Positions 52,914 through 62,018 of a DNA stretch of 64,000 nt are shown here, in pieces. The DNA is taken from NCBI RefSeq assembly GCF_009649845.1, contig NZ_WJIE01000011.1, forward strand, positions 157,543 through 221,542, in the 5' to 3' direction. A program made the position numbers and the translations under genes. This DNA comes from Polyangium spumosum (GTDB lineage Bacteria; Myxococcota_A; Polyangia; Polyangiales; Polyangiaceae). Numbering within the stretch: position 1 is the first letter of the stretch; every line of letters begins with the position of its first letter. The notes under the pieces were generated by a model. It was not told the DNA's origin. It worked only from the letters and a program-made list of their open reading frames with translations, and ran no database searches.

Positions 52914-54683
52914 CTACTTCGTCCGCGCGAACAGGATGCTCCCGAGCAGGAGCACGCCCGCGCCGGCGGCGCCGTAGAGGCAGTAGCGGGCGAGGTGCGC
53001 TTGCCCGGCGAGGTGGAGCTGCAAGGCCGCGAAGCCCGAGGCGATGCCGAGCGCCGCGTAGATGAGCTGCCGGATCCCGGTGTAGACGAGCCGGGCCGCG
53101 CTCGGCAGGCCCTTCACGCGGAGCTCGAACTCGCCGCGGTTCGCGCGGTTCAGGTACTTGCGCAGGTCCTCGGGGATCGTGATGGCCTTGAGGGCCATGT
53201 CCTTCGCGGCCTCGACCGCGATCTGCGCCCAGTCGCGGTTGCCGAGCACGAAGTCCTGCAGGTACGGCCGGATGACCTCCATCGGCGAGAGCTCGGGATC
53301 GAGCTGCGTGCAGAGGCCCGTGAGCAGGAGGATCGTGCGCTCGAGCAGGACCCAGTCGCGCGGGATGTGGAAGGCGCCCGAGAGCTCCTTCAGCCCGATG
53401 TTCATCTTGCGCAGATCGACGAGGCTCTCGATGCCCTTCTGCGGATCGAGCTTGATGTCCTTCAGGTTGAAGGTCTCGATCTTCACCTCGTCCTGGAAGC
53501 GCTGGTGGAAGAACTCGATGACCTTCTCGCTCACGTCGGGCGCGTCCGCGCGCGAGAGGAAGCCCATCTTGCGCATGGCCTTGATGAGCTGATCGGTGTC
53601 CCTGCGGATCACGCCCTCCAAGAACTCGGGGATGCCCTCGCGCATCTGCGGCGAGAGCTCCGCGACGGCGCCGAAATCGAGCAGGATGAGCGCGCCGTCG
53701 TCGCCGACGAGCATGTTCCCGGGGTGCGGATCGGCGTGGTAGACGCCGTCGATGAAGATCTGCTGGCAGAAGACCCGGACGACCTTGCGGGCGAGCGCCT
53801 TGCGATCGACGCCGCGCGCGTCGAGGGCGGCGATGTCGCCGATCTTCACGCCGGGCACGAAGTCCGTCGTCAGCACGCGGCTCGTGCAGTAGCCCTCGAC
53901 GGGGCGCGGGAAGCGCACCGTGGGATCGCGGAGGAAGTTGTCGGCGATGCGCGTGATGTTCCGCGCCTCGCTCTGGAAATCGAGCTCCTCCAGGATCATC
54001 GAGCGGACCTGGTGGTAGTAGGCGTCCAGGCCCTGCACGGGGACGAAGATGCTGACGATCTGCATGATGCGGCGGATCGTCGTGAGATCGAGCCGCACGA
54101 TCTCGTCGATGTTCTGGTGCTGGACCTTGACCGCGACGTGCGCGCCGTCCTTGAGCCAAGCCTCGTGCACCTGGCCGAGCGACGCGCTCGCGATCGGCTC
54201 CTCGCAGATGCGCTCGAAGACGTCGCCGACGGGCTTGCCGAGCTCGCGCTCGATGCGCTCGGCGATCTCCCGATAAGGCCGCGGCGGGACCTGATCCTGC
54301 AGCGCCTCGAGGCCCGAGCGGAACTGCGCGGGCAGGAAGTTCGCCATGATGCTGAGGAGCTGCCCGACCTTGATGAAGAGGCCCTGGAGCTCGACGATCG
54401 TGGAGAGCACGCGGCGCGCGTTGCGCCCGTGCACGTCGGCCATGCGCGCGTCGAGCCACGCCTGTCCGAAGAAGCGCCCGAGGAAGAAGAACCCGAGGTA
54501 GCTGCCGAGGACGACGAAGGTCGTGTAGTAGGCGCGGATGAAGCGGTAGCTCTGCCGGCCCTTGGGGCGGAACCCGCGCGGAGCCGTGCGCTTCGTGCTC
54601 GCCTTCGAAGGCGCCTTCGCCGCGGGCGGGACGAGGCTCGCGCGACGTGGATCTTCCGGCAGGGATGGGGCGCCTGACGACAC
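52914..54683 (-). CDS. UbiB/ABC1-family atypical kinase
   Basis: A 589-residue protein of the UbiB/AarF family. It has the family KxGQ motif (FIKVGQLLSIM), the Ala-rich loop (IASASLGQVHEAWL), AVKVQ with the ATP-binding Lys, HADPHPGNM and LLDFGAVAEL. Two hydrophobic helices near the C-terminus (about 530-585) suggest membrane attachment. The family supports ubiquinone and lipid metabolism, probably as an ATPase on a lipid-like substrate. An N-terminal basic region of about 45 residues precedes the conserved part. The next upstream gene on this strand (the hydrolase) starts beyond 54693. Confidence 0.93.
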   Translation of the reverse strand: MSSGAPSLPEDPRRASLVPPAAKAPSKASTKRTAPRGFRPKGRQSYRFIRAYYTTFVVLGSYLGFFFLGRFFGQAWLDARMADVHGRNARRVLSTIVELQGLFIKVGQLLSIMANFLPAQFRSGLEALQDQVPPRPYREIAERIERELGKPVGDVFERICEEPIASASLGQVHEAWLKDGAHVAVKVQHQNIDEIVRLDLTTIRRIMQIVSIFVPVQGLDAYYHQVRSMILEELDFQSEARNITRIADNFLRDPTVRFPRPVEGYCTSRVLTTDFVPGVKIGDIAALDARGVDRKALARKVVRVFCQQIFIDGVYHADPHPGNMLVGDDGALILLDFGAVAELSPQMREGIPEFLEGVIRRDTDQLIKAMRKMGFLSRADAPDVSEKVIEFFHQRFQDEVKIETFNLKDIKLDPQKGIESLVDLRKMNIGLKELSGAFHIPRDWVLLERTILLLTGLCTQLDPELSPMEVIRPYLQDFVLGNRDWAQIAVEAAKDMALKAITIPEDLRKYLNRANRGEFELRVKGLPSAARLVYTGIRQLIYAALGIASGFAALQLHLAGQAHLARYCLYGAAGAGVLLLGSILFARTK

Positions 54684-54692
54684 GCGGCGAGC

Positions 54693-55820
54693 TTATCCCG
54701 CGCGCATGGCCTCCACCATGGCGTCGTAGGCGGCCGGCCGGGCGCGCCGGATGGCGAGCGAGGTGCGCGTCGGGTGGACCCGGTTCGTGAGCAGAACGCC
54801 GACGAAACCCGCGTCCGGATCCATCCAGACGCTCGTGCCCGTGAAGCCGAGGTGGCCGAAGGTGCGCGGCCCGAGGCGCGCGCCGGAGCTCGGATCGTCG
54901 CCGCTGCGCTGATCGAAGCCCGCGAGCAGCGATCCGCCCGGACGAGGACGGACGAGCGGCGCGACGTCCTCGGGGCCGAGGAAATCGTCCCGCTCCCCCG
55001 CGAGCGCCTCGAGCACGGCGACGCCGAGCCGCACGACCGAACGCGCATCACCGAAGAGCCCCGCGTGCCCCGCGGACGCGCGTCCCACGAGCGCCCAGGC
55101 GTTCTCGTCGTGCACCACGCCGCGCACGAGCCCGTCGCGGAACGGCACGATCTCGGTCGGCGCGACGCGCGTGTCGAAAGACGCATCCATCGCGTGCAGT
55201 CGACGCGCCGATCCGATCCCGAGCTCCAGAGGTCCCGTGACCTCCCGCGTCACGAGCGCGTCGAGCTCGACCCCGCTCCGCCGCGCGAGCGCCGCGCCGA
55301 GCAGCACGTATCCGAGGTCACTGTAGACGGGTGGAAACCCTTCGGGCGGCGGATCGCCGGCGCAGCCTTCGCGTCGCATGTCGGCGGCCATGGCGAGCGC
55401 GGCCTCGACGTCGACGGGCTCGCCGCGCACGAGCGGCGCGTAGAGGGGGCCGTGCGCGTCGAGGCCTGCGCGGTGGGCCGAGAGCAGGTCGAGCGAGACG
55501 CGCGCCGAGCGCGTGTTTGCGAGGGCGGGCACGAGATCGGCGAGCGGCTCCGAGCGAGCGAGCGAGCCTCGGCGGGCGAGCCGCGCCATCACGAGCGCGG
55601 TGACGGGCTTCGTGAGCGAGGCCAGATCGAAGGGGGTTTCGACGTCCGCGAGTGGCGCGTCTTGCTCGAACGAGAGCGTGCCCGCCGCGCCTCTGCCGTA
55701 CACCCAGCCCGAGCTCGTCCGCCTCGCGGCGGCCACGACGGCGCAAGGCGCGGCGCGGTGATCTTCCACGACGAGGCGCGCTGCGGCCGTGAGGTCGATG
55801 TCGGGGGCGGGGTTCTTCAC
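54693..55820 (-). CDS. Serine hydrolase of the beta-lactamase fold
   Basis: A class C beta-lactamase/esterase-type protein, about 375 residues from GTG 55820. The SxxK motif is SLTK (in FDLASLTKPVTAL), the Tyr motif is YSD (PPVYSDLGYVLLG), and the third is HLGFTGTS. A TTG 30 bases further upstream (55850) is an alternative start, and neither has a strong ribosome site. No signal peptide is obvious. Substrate unknown; beta-lactamase, D-aminopeptidase or esterase activities occur in the family. It ends 9 bases before the UbiB-family gene, so the two probably share a transcript. Confidence 0.85.
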   Translation of the reverse strand: MKNPAPDIDLTAAARLVVEDHRAAPCAVVAAARRTSSGWVYGRGAAGTLSFEQDAPLADVETPFDLASLTKPVTALVMARLARRGSLARSEPLADLVPALANTRSARVSLDLLSAHRAGLDAHGPLYAPLVRGEPVDVEAALAMAADMRREGCAGDPPPEGFPPVYSDLGYVLLGAALARRSGVELDALVTREVTGPLELGIGSARRLHAMDASFDTRVAPTEIVPFRDGLVRGVVHDENAWALVGRASAGHAGLFGDARSVVRLGVAVLEALAGERDDFLGPEDVAPLVRPRPGGSLLAGFDQRSGDDPSSGARLGPRTFGHLGFTGTSVWMDPDAGFVGVLLTNRVHPTRTSLAIRRARPAAYDAMVEAMRAG

Positions 55821-55919
55821 GGTGTGAAGGATATCTCGTGGTGCGAGCAATCTTGCGGTCTCTTTGACCCCGAGCGCGCTCGCCCCTTATCCTGGTAGGC
55901 CGGGAGTCGAGCAAAAACC

Positions 55920-57140
55920 ATGGCCGAGTTTGCGTGGGAGGCACGTGCCCGGACCGGAGAGGTCCGCAAGGGCGTGATGGATGCGGAGAGCGAGGCCGCC
56001 GTACAGAACCGCCTCCGCGGTCTGCAGCTCAACCCGACGAAGATCACGCCGAAGAGGAAGGGCCTCGATCTCAAGAACGTCACGCTCGGCTCGGGCGTCA
56101 GCTCGCAGGATCTCGTCAAGTTCACGCGTCAGTTCGCGACGATGATCGACGCTGGCCTCCCGCTCGTGCAGTGCCTCGACATCCTCGCGAACCAGGAGCC
56201 GAACCCGCGCTTCCAGGTCGCGCTTCGCGACATCAAGAACAGCGTCGAGCAAGGCGCGACGTTCAGCGACTCGCTCCGGAGGCACCCGAAGATCTTCGAT
56301 GAGCTCTTCGTGAATCTCGTCCAGGCCGGCGAGGTCGGCGGCATCCTCGACACGATCATGAACCGCCTCGCGGGCTACATCGAGAAGCGCGCGAAGCTCG
56401 CGCGTCAGGTGCGCGGCGCGATGGCGTACCCGATCGCCGTCATCATCATCATGATCGTCGTCATCGTCGTGCTGATGACCTTCGTGATCCCGGCCTTCGA
56501 GGGCATGTTCGCCGAGTTCGGCGCGAAGGACGCGCTGCCCGGGTTGACGAAGGCGGTCATCGCCACCTCGCGCGCCTTCGTCAGCGCGTTGCCCTTCACG
56601 ATCGTCGGCTCCATCGGCCTCGTGTTCGGGTCGATCCAGCTCTACAAGAACCCGAAGGGCAAACGCATGGTGCACAAGCTCATGCTGAAGCTGCCGATCT
56701 TCGGGCCCGTGATGCAGAAGATCGCGGTCGCGCGGTTCACGCGGACGCTCGGCACCTTGCTCGGCTCGGGTGTGCCGATCCTCGACGCGCTCGACATCGT
56801 GGCGAGGACGGCGGGCAACGTGATCATCGAGGAGGGGCTCGTCTACGCGCGGGCCAGGATCTCCGAGGGCAAGAACATGGCCGAGCCGCTCGAGGAGATC
56901 AAAGTCTTCCCCGGCATGGTCGTGCAGATGGTGGCCGTCGGCGAGCAGACCGGCGCGCTCGACACCATGCTGAACAAGATCGCCGACTTCTACGAGGAGG
57001 AGGTCGACGTCGCGGTCTCGGCGTTGACCTCGCTCCTCGAGCCTTTGCTCATGGTGGTCGTCGGCGCGGTCGTCGGGGTGGTGCTCATCTCGATGTACCT
57101 CCCGATCTTCAGCCTGGCAGGCAACATCAAGGGCGAGTGA
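55920..57140 (+). CDS. pilC: Type IV pilus inner-membrane protein PilC
   Basis: A 406-residue protein of the PilC/GspF family. Two repeated domains (about 60-190 and 260-390) each contain the typical FTRQFATMIDAGLPLVQCL / FTRTLGTLLGSGVPILDAL pattern, and membrane helices lie at about 170-195, 220-240 and 375-398. The family spans the inner membrane and links the pilus motor to the growing fibre; in myxobacteria it is needed for social motility. It starts at ATG 55920, overlaps pilS by 1 base, and no pilB or pilT lies upstream in the window. Confidence 0.95.
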   Translation: MAEFAWEARARTGEVRKGVMDAESEAAVQNRLRGLQLNPTKITPKRKGLDLKNVTLGSGVSSQDLVKFTRQFATMIDAGLPLVQCLDILANQEPNPRFQVALRDIKNSVEQGATFSDSLRRHPKIFDELFVNLVQAGEVGGILDTIMNRLAGYIEKRAKLARQVRGAMAYPIAVIIIMIVVIVVLMTFVIPAFEGMFAEFGAKDALPGLTKAVIATSRAFVSALPFTIVGSIGLVFGSIQLYKNPKGKRMVHKLMLKLPIFGPVMQKIAVARFTRTLGTLLGSGVPILDALDIVARTAGNVIIEEGLVYARARISEGKNMAEPLEEIKVFPGMVVQMVAVGEQTGALDTMLNKIADFYEEEVDVAVSALTSLLEPLLMVVVGAVVGVVLISMYLPIFSLAGNIKGE

Positions 57141-58447
57141 TGAGGCTCGGCCTCCGCGACGGCGCCGAGACCTCGTTCGCGGTCCGCTTCGCGTGGCTGA
57201 CAGGGCTGCGCCTGATCGTCTTGACGATCGTGCTGATCGTGATGATCACGATCTACCTCGGCGGGCTCGGGACACGCGCGGACTCGAGCCGGATCGCGAT
57301 GCTCACGTTCGCGGTCGCGTTCGCGCTCACGGGCGTCTACGCCGCGGTGCTCCGGCTCGGCAAGGGGCTGCCCTTGCTCGCGTACGGGCAGATGTTCGTC
57401 GACCAGATCGCGTGGTCGATGATCGTCTACGTCTCCGGCGGCGCGACGAGCGGCGCGACCTCGCTCTACGGCTTCACGTGCCTCTGCGGGGCGATCCTGC
57501 TCGGCCTGCGCGGCGCGCTGCTCGGGCTCATCGCGGGGGCCTCGTCGTACGCGCTTTTGTGCATGCTGCTCGTGCAGGACTACCTGCAGCCGCCGGCGGA
57601 TCAGCCGCTCGAAGCGTACGCGACCGAGTGGTCGGAGGTGGCGTTCCCGCTCGTGCTCAACCTCCTGGCGATGAGCGTGGTCGCGCTGCTCGGCAGTTAT
57701 CTGGCCGAGCGGCTCCGCGTCACGGACGGCAGGCTCGTCGTCGCGACGGCGCGCGCCGAGCAAGCCGAGCGCCTCGCTGCGCTGGGCCGGCTCGCGGCCG
57801 GGCTCGCGCACGAGATCCGAAACCCGCTCGGCTCGATCGTGGCCTCCATCGAGCTCTTGCGCACGGGTAGCTCCCTGGGCCCCGAGGACGACGCGCTCTG
57901 CGCGATCATCGAGCGGGAGACGACGCGCCTCAACGAGCTCGTGACCGACATGCTCGACGTCTCGCGGCCGCGCGCGCCTTCGAAGGCGCCGATGGACCTC
58001 GCCAGGACCGCGCGCGACGTGGTGATGCTGGCCGGGACGTCGGGCCGCGGCCGCGACGTGCCGCTGCGCTTCGTGGGCCCCGACGCGCTCGTAATCGTGG
58101 CCGACACGGCGCAGATGCGGCAGGTCGTGTGGAACCTCCTGCGCAACGCGATCCAGGCGAGCTCCGCCGGGGCGGAGGTGATCGTGCGGGTGACGGCGGA
58201 GGCGAGCGGCGCGGTCTCGCTCGCGGTGGAGGATCACGGCGCGGGGATCCCGCCGGAGGCGCGTGATCGGCTCTTCGACGTGTTCTTCACCACGCGATCT
58301 CAAGGCATGGGCATCGGCCTCGCGGTGGTGAAGCGGATCCTCGACGATCACGGCTTCACGATCGAGGTGGAGAGCGAGCCGGGCAGAGGCACGACGTTCC
58401 GCGTGCGGATCCCGGCTTCGACCGAGCTCGCGCTCGCGCCGGGCTGA
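57140..58447 (+). CDS. pilS: Membrane sensor histidine kinase, PilS-like
   Basis: A 435-residue kinase starting at ATG 57140, overlapping the pilC stop. Six or so membrane helices (about 20-190) form the sensor. The transmitter has an H-box (GLAHEIRNPLGSI), an N-box (VVWNLLRNAIQASS), and G-boxes (VEDHGAGIPPEA, GMGIGLAVVKRIL). The order pilC-pilS fits the pil operon of myxobacteria, in which pilS is followed by the regulator pilR. Here no response regulator follows on this strand. The PilS name rests mainly on the context with pilC. Confidence 0.8.
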   Translation: MRLGLRDGAETSFAVRFAWLTGLRLIVLTIVLIVMITIYLGGLGTRADSSRIAMLTFAVAFALTGVYAAVLRLGKGLPLLAYGQMFVDQIAWSMIVYVSGGATSGATSLYGFTCLCGAILLGLRGALLGLIAGASSYALLCMLLVQDYLQPPADQPLEAYATEWSEVAFPLVLNLLAMSVVALLGSYLAERLRVTDGRLVVATARAEQAERLAALGRLAAGLAHEIRNPLGSIVASIELLRTGSSLGPEDDALCAIIERETTRLNELVTDMLDVSRPRAPSKAPMDLARTARDVVMLAGTSGRGRDVPLRFVGPDALVIVADTAQMRQVVWNLLRNAIQASSAGAEVIVRVTAEASGAVSLAVEDHGAGIPPEARDRLFDVFFTTRSQGMGIGLAVVKRILDDHGFTIEVESEPGRGTTFRVRIPASTELALAPG

Positions 58448-58451
58448 GCGA

Positions 58452-58691
58452 TCAGGGCTCCTCGAAGGGCGCGGCCGGGGGATCGATCTGGAGCGAGGCG
58501 TCCGGGAGCAGGACGATCGACGCGGCGTCGATGAGCAGGATCGGGTCGTGCGGCCCGGCGTCGTGTGGCTCGGAGGTCCCTGGGGCGCGGGGCTCGGGGG
58601 GCGAAAATCCGCGCGACGCGAGCCATCCGAGGGCGAAGAAGCCGAGCGCGCCGGCGAGCCCCGCAGCGAGGAGGATCGGGCGCCGCTTCAT
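58452..58691 (-). CDS. Small membrane-anchored protein
   Basis: A 79-residue protein from ATG 58691 with a membrane anchor (about 5-25, PILLAAGLAGALGFFALGWL), then a Pro/Asp-rich external tail with a short repeated LLIDAAS / LLPDAS motif. It is convergent with pilS, 4 bases apart. An ATG 12 codons upstream is a possible alternative start. No family was recognised. Confidence 0.55.
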   Translation of the reverse strand: MKRRPILLAAGLAGALGFFALGWLASRGFSPPEPRAPGTSEPHDAGPHDPILLIDAASIVLLPDASLQIDPPAAPFEEP

Positions 58692-58890
58692 GGCCCGATG
58701 GTGCTCCGCGAGCGACGGAGGCGCCATGCGTGTCGTGGTCGCCCGTTCACAGGGGTTCTCGTCGGGTCCTGGAAATGCGCTAGATCGGGGGCGTGGCACG
58801 GAAGGTGAATAAACGCGGAGCAAGGACGTCTGCCTGCAGTTCCGCGGCGCCCAGGCGGCGAAGAGCGGTGAAGGCAGGAGGAGCTGGATC

Positions 58891-59478
58891 GTGAAACGAA
58901 CGAACTTTGTCGGAGCGCTGGTCTTGTCGTTCGCCGTGTCGATTGCGAGCCTCGCGCACGCCGGACCGGCGACGGACGTGGTGAAGGCCAAGCAGACGGC
59001 CTTGTTCGATCTCCTGAAGAAGCCCGGGAACGACGCGAAGGTCAGCGCGATGTTCGACGAGCTTCTCGACTACCAGGCGCTCGCGGAGGCCTCGCTCGGG
59101 TCGGAGTGGGCGGCCCGGACTGACGCCGAGAAGGCCGAGTTCAGCGCTCTCTTGAAGCAGCTCGTCCGCAAGTCGTACGAGCGAAACCTCAAGAAGACGA
59201 TCGATTTCAACATCGAGTACATGGCCGAGGCGAAGAAGGGCGACGCGATCGTGGTGAAGACGCGCGCCGTCTCGAAGAAGGACGCGCGCAGCGAGCCGGT
59301 CGAGATCGCGTACGTGATGGCCGAGAAGAACGGCGCCTGGCGGGTGAAGGACATCATCACGGACGACGTGAGCCTGGTGTCGAGCTACCGCTCCCAGTTC
59401 ACCAAGATCGTCAAGAAAGACGGCTTCCCGACGCTCATCAAGAAGATGAAGGACAAGATCGCGAAGGGCGACGTCTGA
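58891..59478 (+). CDS. MlaC/Ttg2D-family periplasmic lipid-binding protein
   Basis: A 195-residue protein starting at GTG 58891 with a signal peptide (ALVLSFAVSIASLAHA). The body matches the MlaC/Ttg2D pattern: YQALAEASLGSEWAARTDAEKAEF, LVRKSYERNL, and WRVKDIITDDVSLVSSYRSQF. MlaC carries phospholipid between the outer- and inner-membrane Mla complexes. No mlaA, mlaB, mlaD, mlaE or mlaF gene is adjacent, so it is a solitary member and may serve another transporter. Confidence 0.88.
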   Translation: MKRTNFVGALVLSFAVSIASLAHAGPATDVVKAKQTALFDLLKKPGNDAKVSAMFDELLDYQALAEASLGSEWAARTDAEKAEFSALLKQLVRKSYERNLKKTIDFNIEYMAEAKKGDAIVVKTRAVSKKDARSEPVEIAYVMAEKNGAWRVKDIITDDVSLVSSYRSQFTKIVKKDGFPTLIKKMKDKIAKGDV

Positions 59479-59599
59479 AGCCGCTCTTCGAGGGAGCGCG
59501 CGGCCCTCGGGCAGACCTGCCCGGGGGCCGTTTGCCTTTCGAGGGCCCTTTCCCTCGGAAATTCGTGGTGCGGCGCGCCTCTTTGGTAGGCTAGGGCGC

Positions 59600-61930
59600 G
59601 TGGCTTTTGGTGTCGGGCCGGGTGGGCGGGTGCGCCCCTTCGGACGCGCTGAGCCGCTCCGCGTGCCGACCACGACGAGGAGCAGCAGCGCGGAGGCGAA
59701 GCCTCGCCCGACGGACCGGCCGATCCTCTTGCTCTCGGTGCAGCGCGGGACGCTCTCGATCGAGCTCGACGCGCCGTTCGCGGTAGGGCCGATCGTCGTC
59801 GACGAGCTCGCGATCGCCCTGCCGAGCGTGCGTTTTCCGGTGGACCTCACGGGCGGCGTGACGCGTTTCCGGCACCGGCGCGGCGTGCTCGGGCGGCTCG
59901 TGGTGTCGGCGAGGACCGAAGATCTCGCCGCCTTCGTCGCGCCGCGCCTGCGAGGCGTGCTCGGGGAAGGGGCGCCCGAGATCGGGATCGTGACGACGGA
60001 CGTGGGGCTACGCGTGGGCATGCGGCTCGGGCGCGCGGCGCTCGCGTTCGACGTGGTGATCGCGCCGAACGAGCGGGACGTGCGGCTCGTACCCGAGCGC
60101 GCGCGCGGCGTGGGCCTCGGCGCGCCGCCGCACGTGCTCGCGCTGCGCGCGCTCGCCGAGGTTTGTCGGCCCTTCGGGCGCCTCGCCGGCAGCGCGGTGA
60201 TCCTGCCCGACGCGGCAACTTCGCTCGTGCGGCACGTGATGCCGGCGGCCGGGGCGCGCGCGCCTTCGGTGCACGGAGTTCGCTGGGAAGCGCCGGCCGT
60301 GCAGGAGGGGAGTTTGTCCCTGCACGCCGATGCGACCGCGGCGCCGCCGGCGCTCGCGCCCGCGGCGATCCGCGCGATCGAGCAGGCCGACCTCGCGGCC
60401 GACGCGGACACGATCGCGGCCTCCGGTGACCTCGAAGAGGCGCGCAGGTGTTATCTGCTCGCGCTGGAGCGCGCGCCGCGGCACCCCGAGATCTCGTCGC
60501 GGATCGCGTGGATCGACGTCGCCGAGGGAGAGCGCGCCGAGGCCGCGCTCTCGACGCTGGTGGACGCGATCCCGGCGATCGACGCTGGGTTGCTCGGCGG
60601 CGCGCTGCTCGCCGCGATCGGCGACGACGGCGGGGCGATCGCGGCCTACTCGCGCGCGGCACACGCGGAGGCGTTCGGGCCGCTCGCGGCGCTCGTCTGG
60701 CTCGAGGTCGCGCGGATCACGTCCGAGCACGGACAGCGGCTCGACGCGCTGGATCAAGCCGTCGCGCGCTCCCCGATGCTGGAAGATGCGCGCTGGGCGC
60801 GGCTCGAAGCGCGGCTCGACGTGGGCGACGCGCAGGGCGCGACGGCCGACGCCGAGCACCTCGAGGCCGCCGCGCGCGGGCCCGAGGCGCGCCATCACGT
60901 CTGGAGCCGCGCGGCCGAAGCGTTCCTGTCGCGCAACTACGTCGCCGAGGCGCGCGTGCTCTTCGAGCGGGCGCTCCGGTACGCGCCCGACAGCCCCGAG
61001 GCGGCGCTTGGTCTCGCGCTGTCGCTGCGCGCCGCAGGGGAGGGCCGACGTGCCCTCGATCTGCTCGCGCGCGCCGCGTCGCTGGCCTCGCGCGCCGGGC
61101 GCACCTTGCCCTCGGTCGAGATCGAGCTCGCGCGCGCGCTCGTCGAGCATGCCTCGGATCGTCCGGCCGCGATCGCGCGGGTCCGCGCGATCCCGCCGGG
61201 GCTCGCGCAGACCGCGGAGGCGCGCGCGCTCGAAGGCCGCTGGCGCGCCGAGCTCGGGGACCTCGCGGGCGCCTCGCTCGCCCTCGCGCGCCTGCGCGAC
61301 GCGGCCGAGGTGGTCTCTCCGGACGATCCCGATCGCGCCGCGGCCGTGGCGGCGATGCTCGTCGAGGCCGCCGACATCGAAGAGAACGCCCGCGGGGATC
61401 TACGCGCCGCCCAGCGTCACCTCGGCGTCGCGCTCCGGCTGCGCCCGCGGGATCGCCAGATCGGAGCCACCTTCCGCCGCATCTCGACCGAGCTCGGCCG
61501 TGTGGCGCCTGCGCCGCCGCCCGCGCCCGTACCCATCGAGCACGCCGCGCCGTCCGAGCGTGCGCCCTCGGCGACGCCTCCTGCGCCCTCGGTCGAGCCT
61601 GCTCGGTCGATCGAGGAAGCGCACACCAGCGAGGACGAGGGCGAGAGCGACGAGCTCCTCGTCGAGCGCCTCACCGACAAGCTCCGCGCGAACCCTCACG
61701 ATCACGAGGTCGCGCTCCGCCTCGCCGACGCGCTCGCTCGGCTGGGCCGGGATCTCGAGCTCTTCGCGCTCCTCTCGGCGCGCATCGAGGAGGGCGGCGA
61801 CGAGGTCCGGCGTGAGCTCTGGCCGCGGCGACGCGTGGTGCTCGAGCGCCTCGCGGAGACGGCGCGGGCCGAGGGCAGGCCCTCGGAGGCAGAGCTCTAC
61901 GAGATGATGGCGGCGAGCGAAGAGGAGTAG
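59600..61930 (+). CDS. TPR-repeat protein of unknown function
   Basis: A 776-residue Ala/Arg-rich protein starting at GTG 59600. The first 250 residues form a beta-rich domain of unknown type. From about 260 to 600, TPR repeats are visible (LEEARRCYLLALERAPRHPE, AEARVLFERALRYAPDSPEAA, GLALSLRAAGEGRRAL). A Pro/Ala linker (about 630-665) and a final TPR-like region (LRANPHDHEVALRLADALARLG) close it. It lacks a signal peptide, so it is probably cytoplasmic. The next gene is lysC, 88 bases downstream. Confidence 0.8.
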   Translation: MAFGVGPGGRVRPFGRAEPLRVPTTTRSSSAEAKPRPTDRPILLLSVQRGTLSIELDAPFAVGPIVVDELAIALPSVRFPVDLTGGVTRFRHRRGVLGRLVVSARTEDLAAFVAPRLRGVLGEGAPEIGIVTTDVGLRVGMRLGRAALAFDVVIAPNERDVRLVPERARGVGLGAPPHVLALRALAEVCRPFGRLAGSAVILPDAATSLVRHVMPAAGARAPSVHGVRWEAPAVQEGSLSLHADATAAPPALAPAAIRAIEQADLAADADTIAASGDLEEARRCYLLALERAPRHPEISSRIAWIDVAEGERAEAALSTLVDAIPAIDAGLLGGALLAAIGDDGGAIAAYSRAAHAEAFGPLAALVWLEVARITSEHGQRLDALDQAVARSPMLEDARWARLEARLDVGDAQGATADAEHLEAAARGPEARHHVWSRAAEAFLSRNYVAEARVLFERALRYAPDSPEAALGLALSLRAAGEGRRALDLLARAASLASRAGRTLPSVEIELARALVEHASDRPAAIARVRAIPPGLAQTAEARALEGRWRAELGDLAGASLALARLRDAAEVVSPDDPDRAAAVAAMLVEAADIEENARGDLRAAQRHLGVALRLRPRDRQIGATFRRISTELGRVAPAPPPAPVPIEHAAPSERAPSATPPAPSVEPARSIEEAHTSEDEGESDELLVERLTDKLRANPHDHEVALRLADALARLGRDLELFALLSARIEEGGDEVRRELWPRRRVVLERLAETARAEGRPSEAELYEMMAASEEE

Positions 61931-62018
61931 CCTCGCCGCGTGTTTGCCCCTCTCCGTCGGCTCGTGCTAGCCGTCGGCACGAGCGCGCTCGCGCGCTCCT
62001 TCCTCCTCGAGGTACCTC

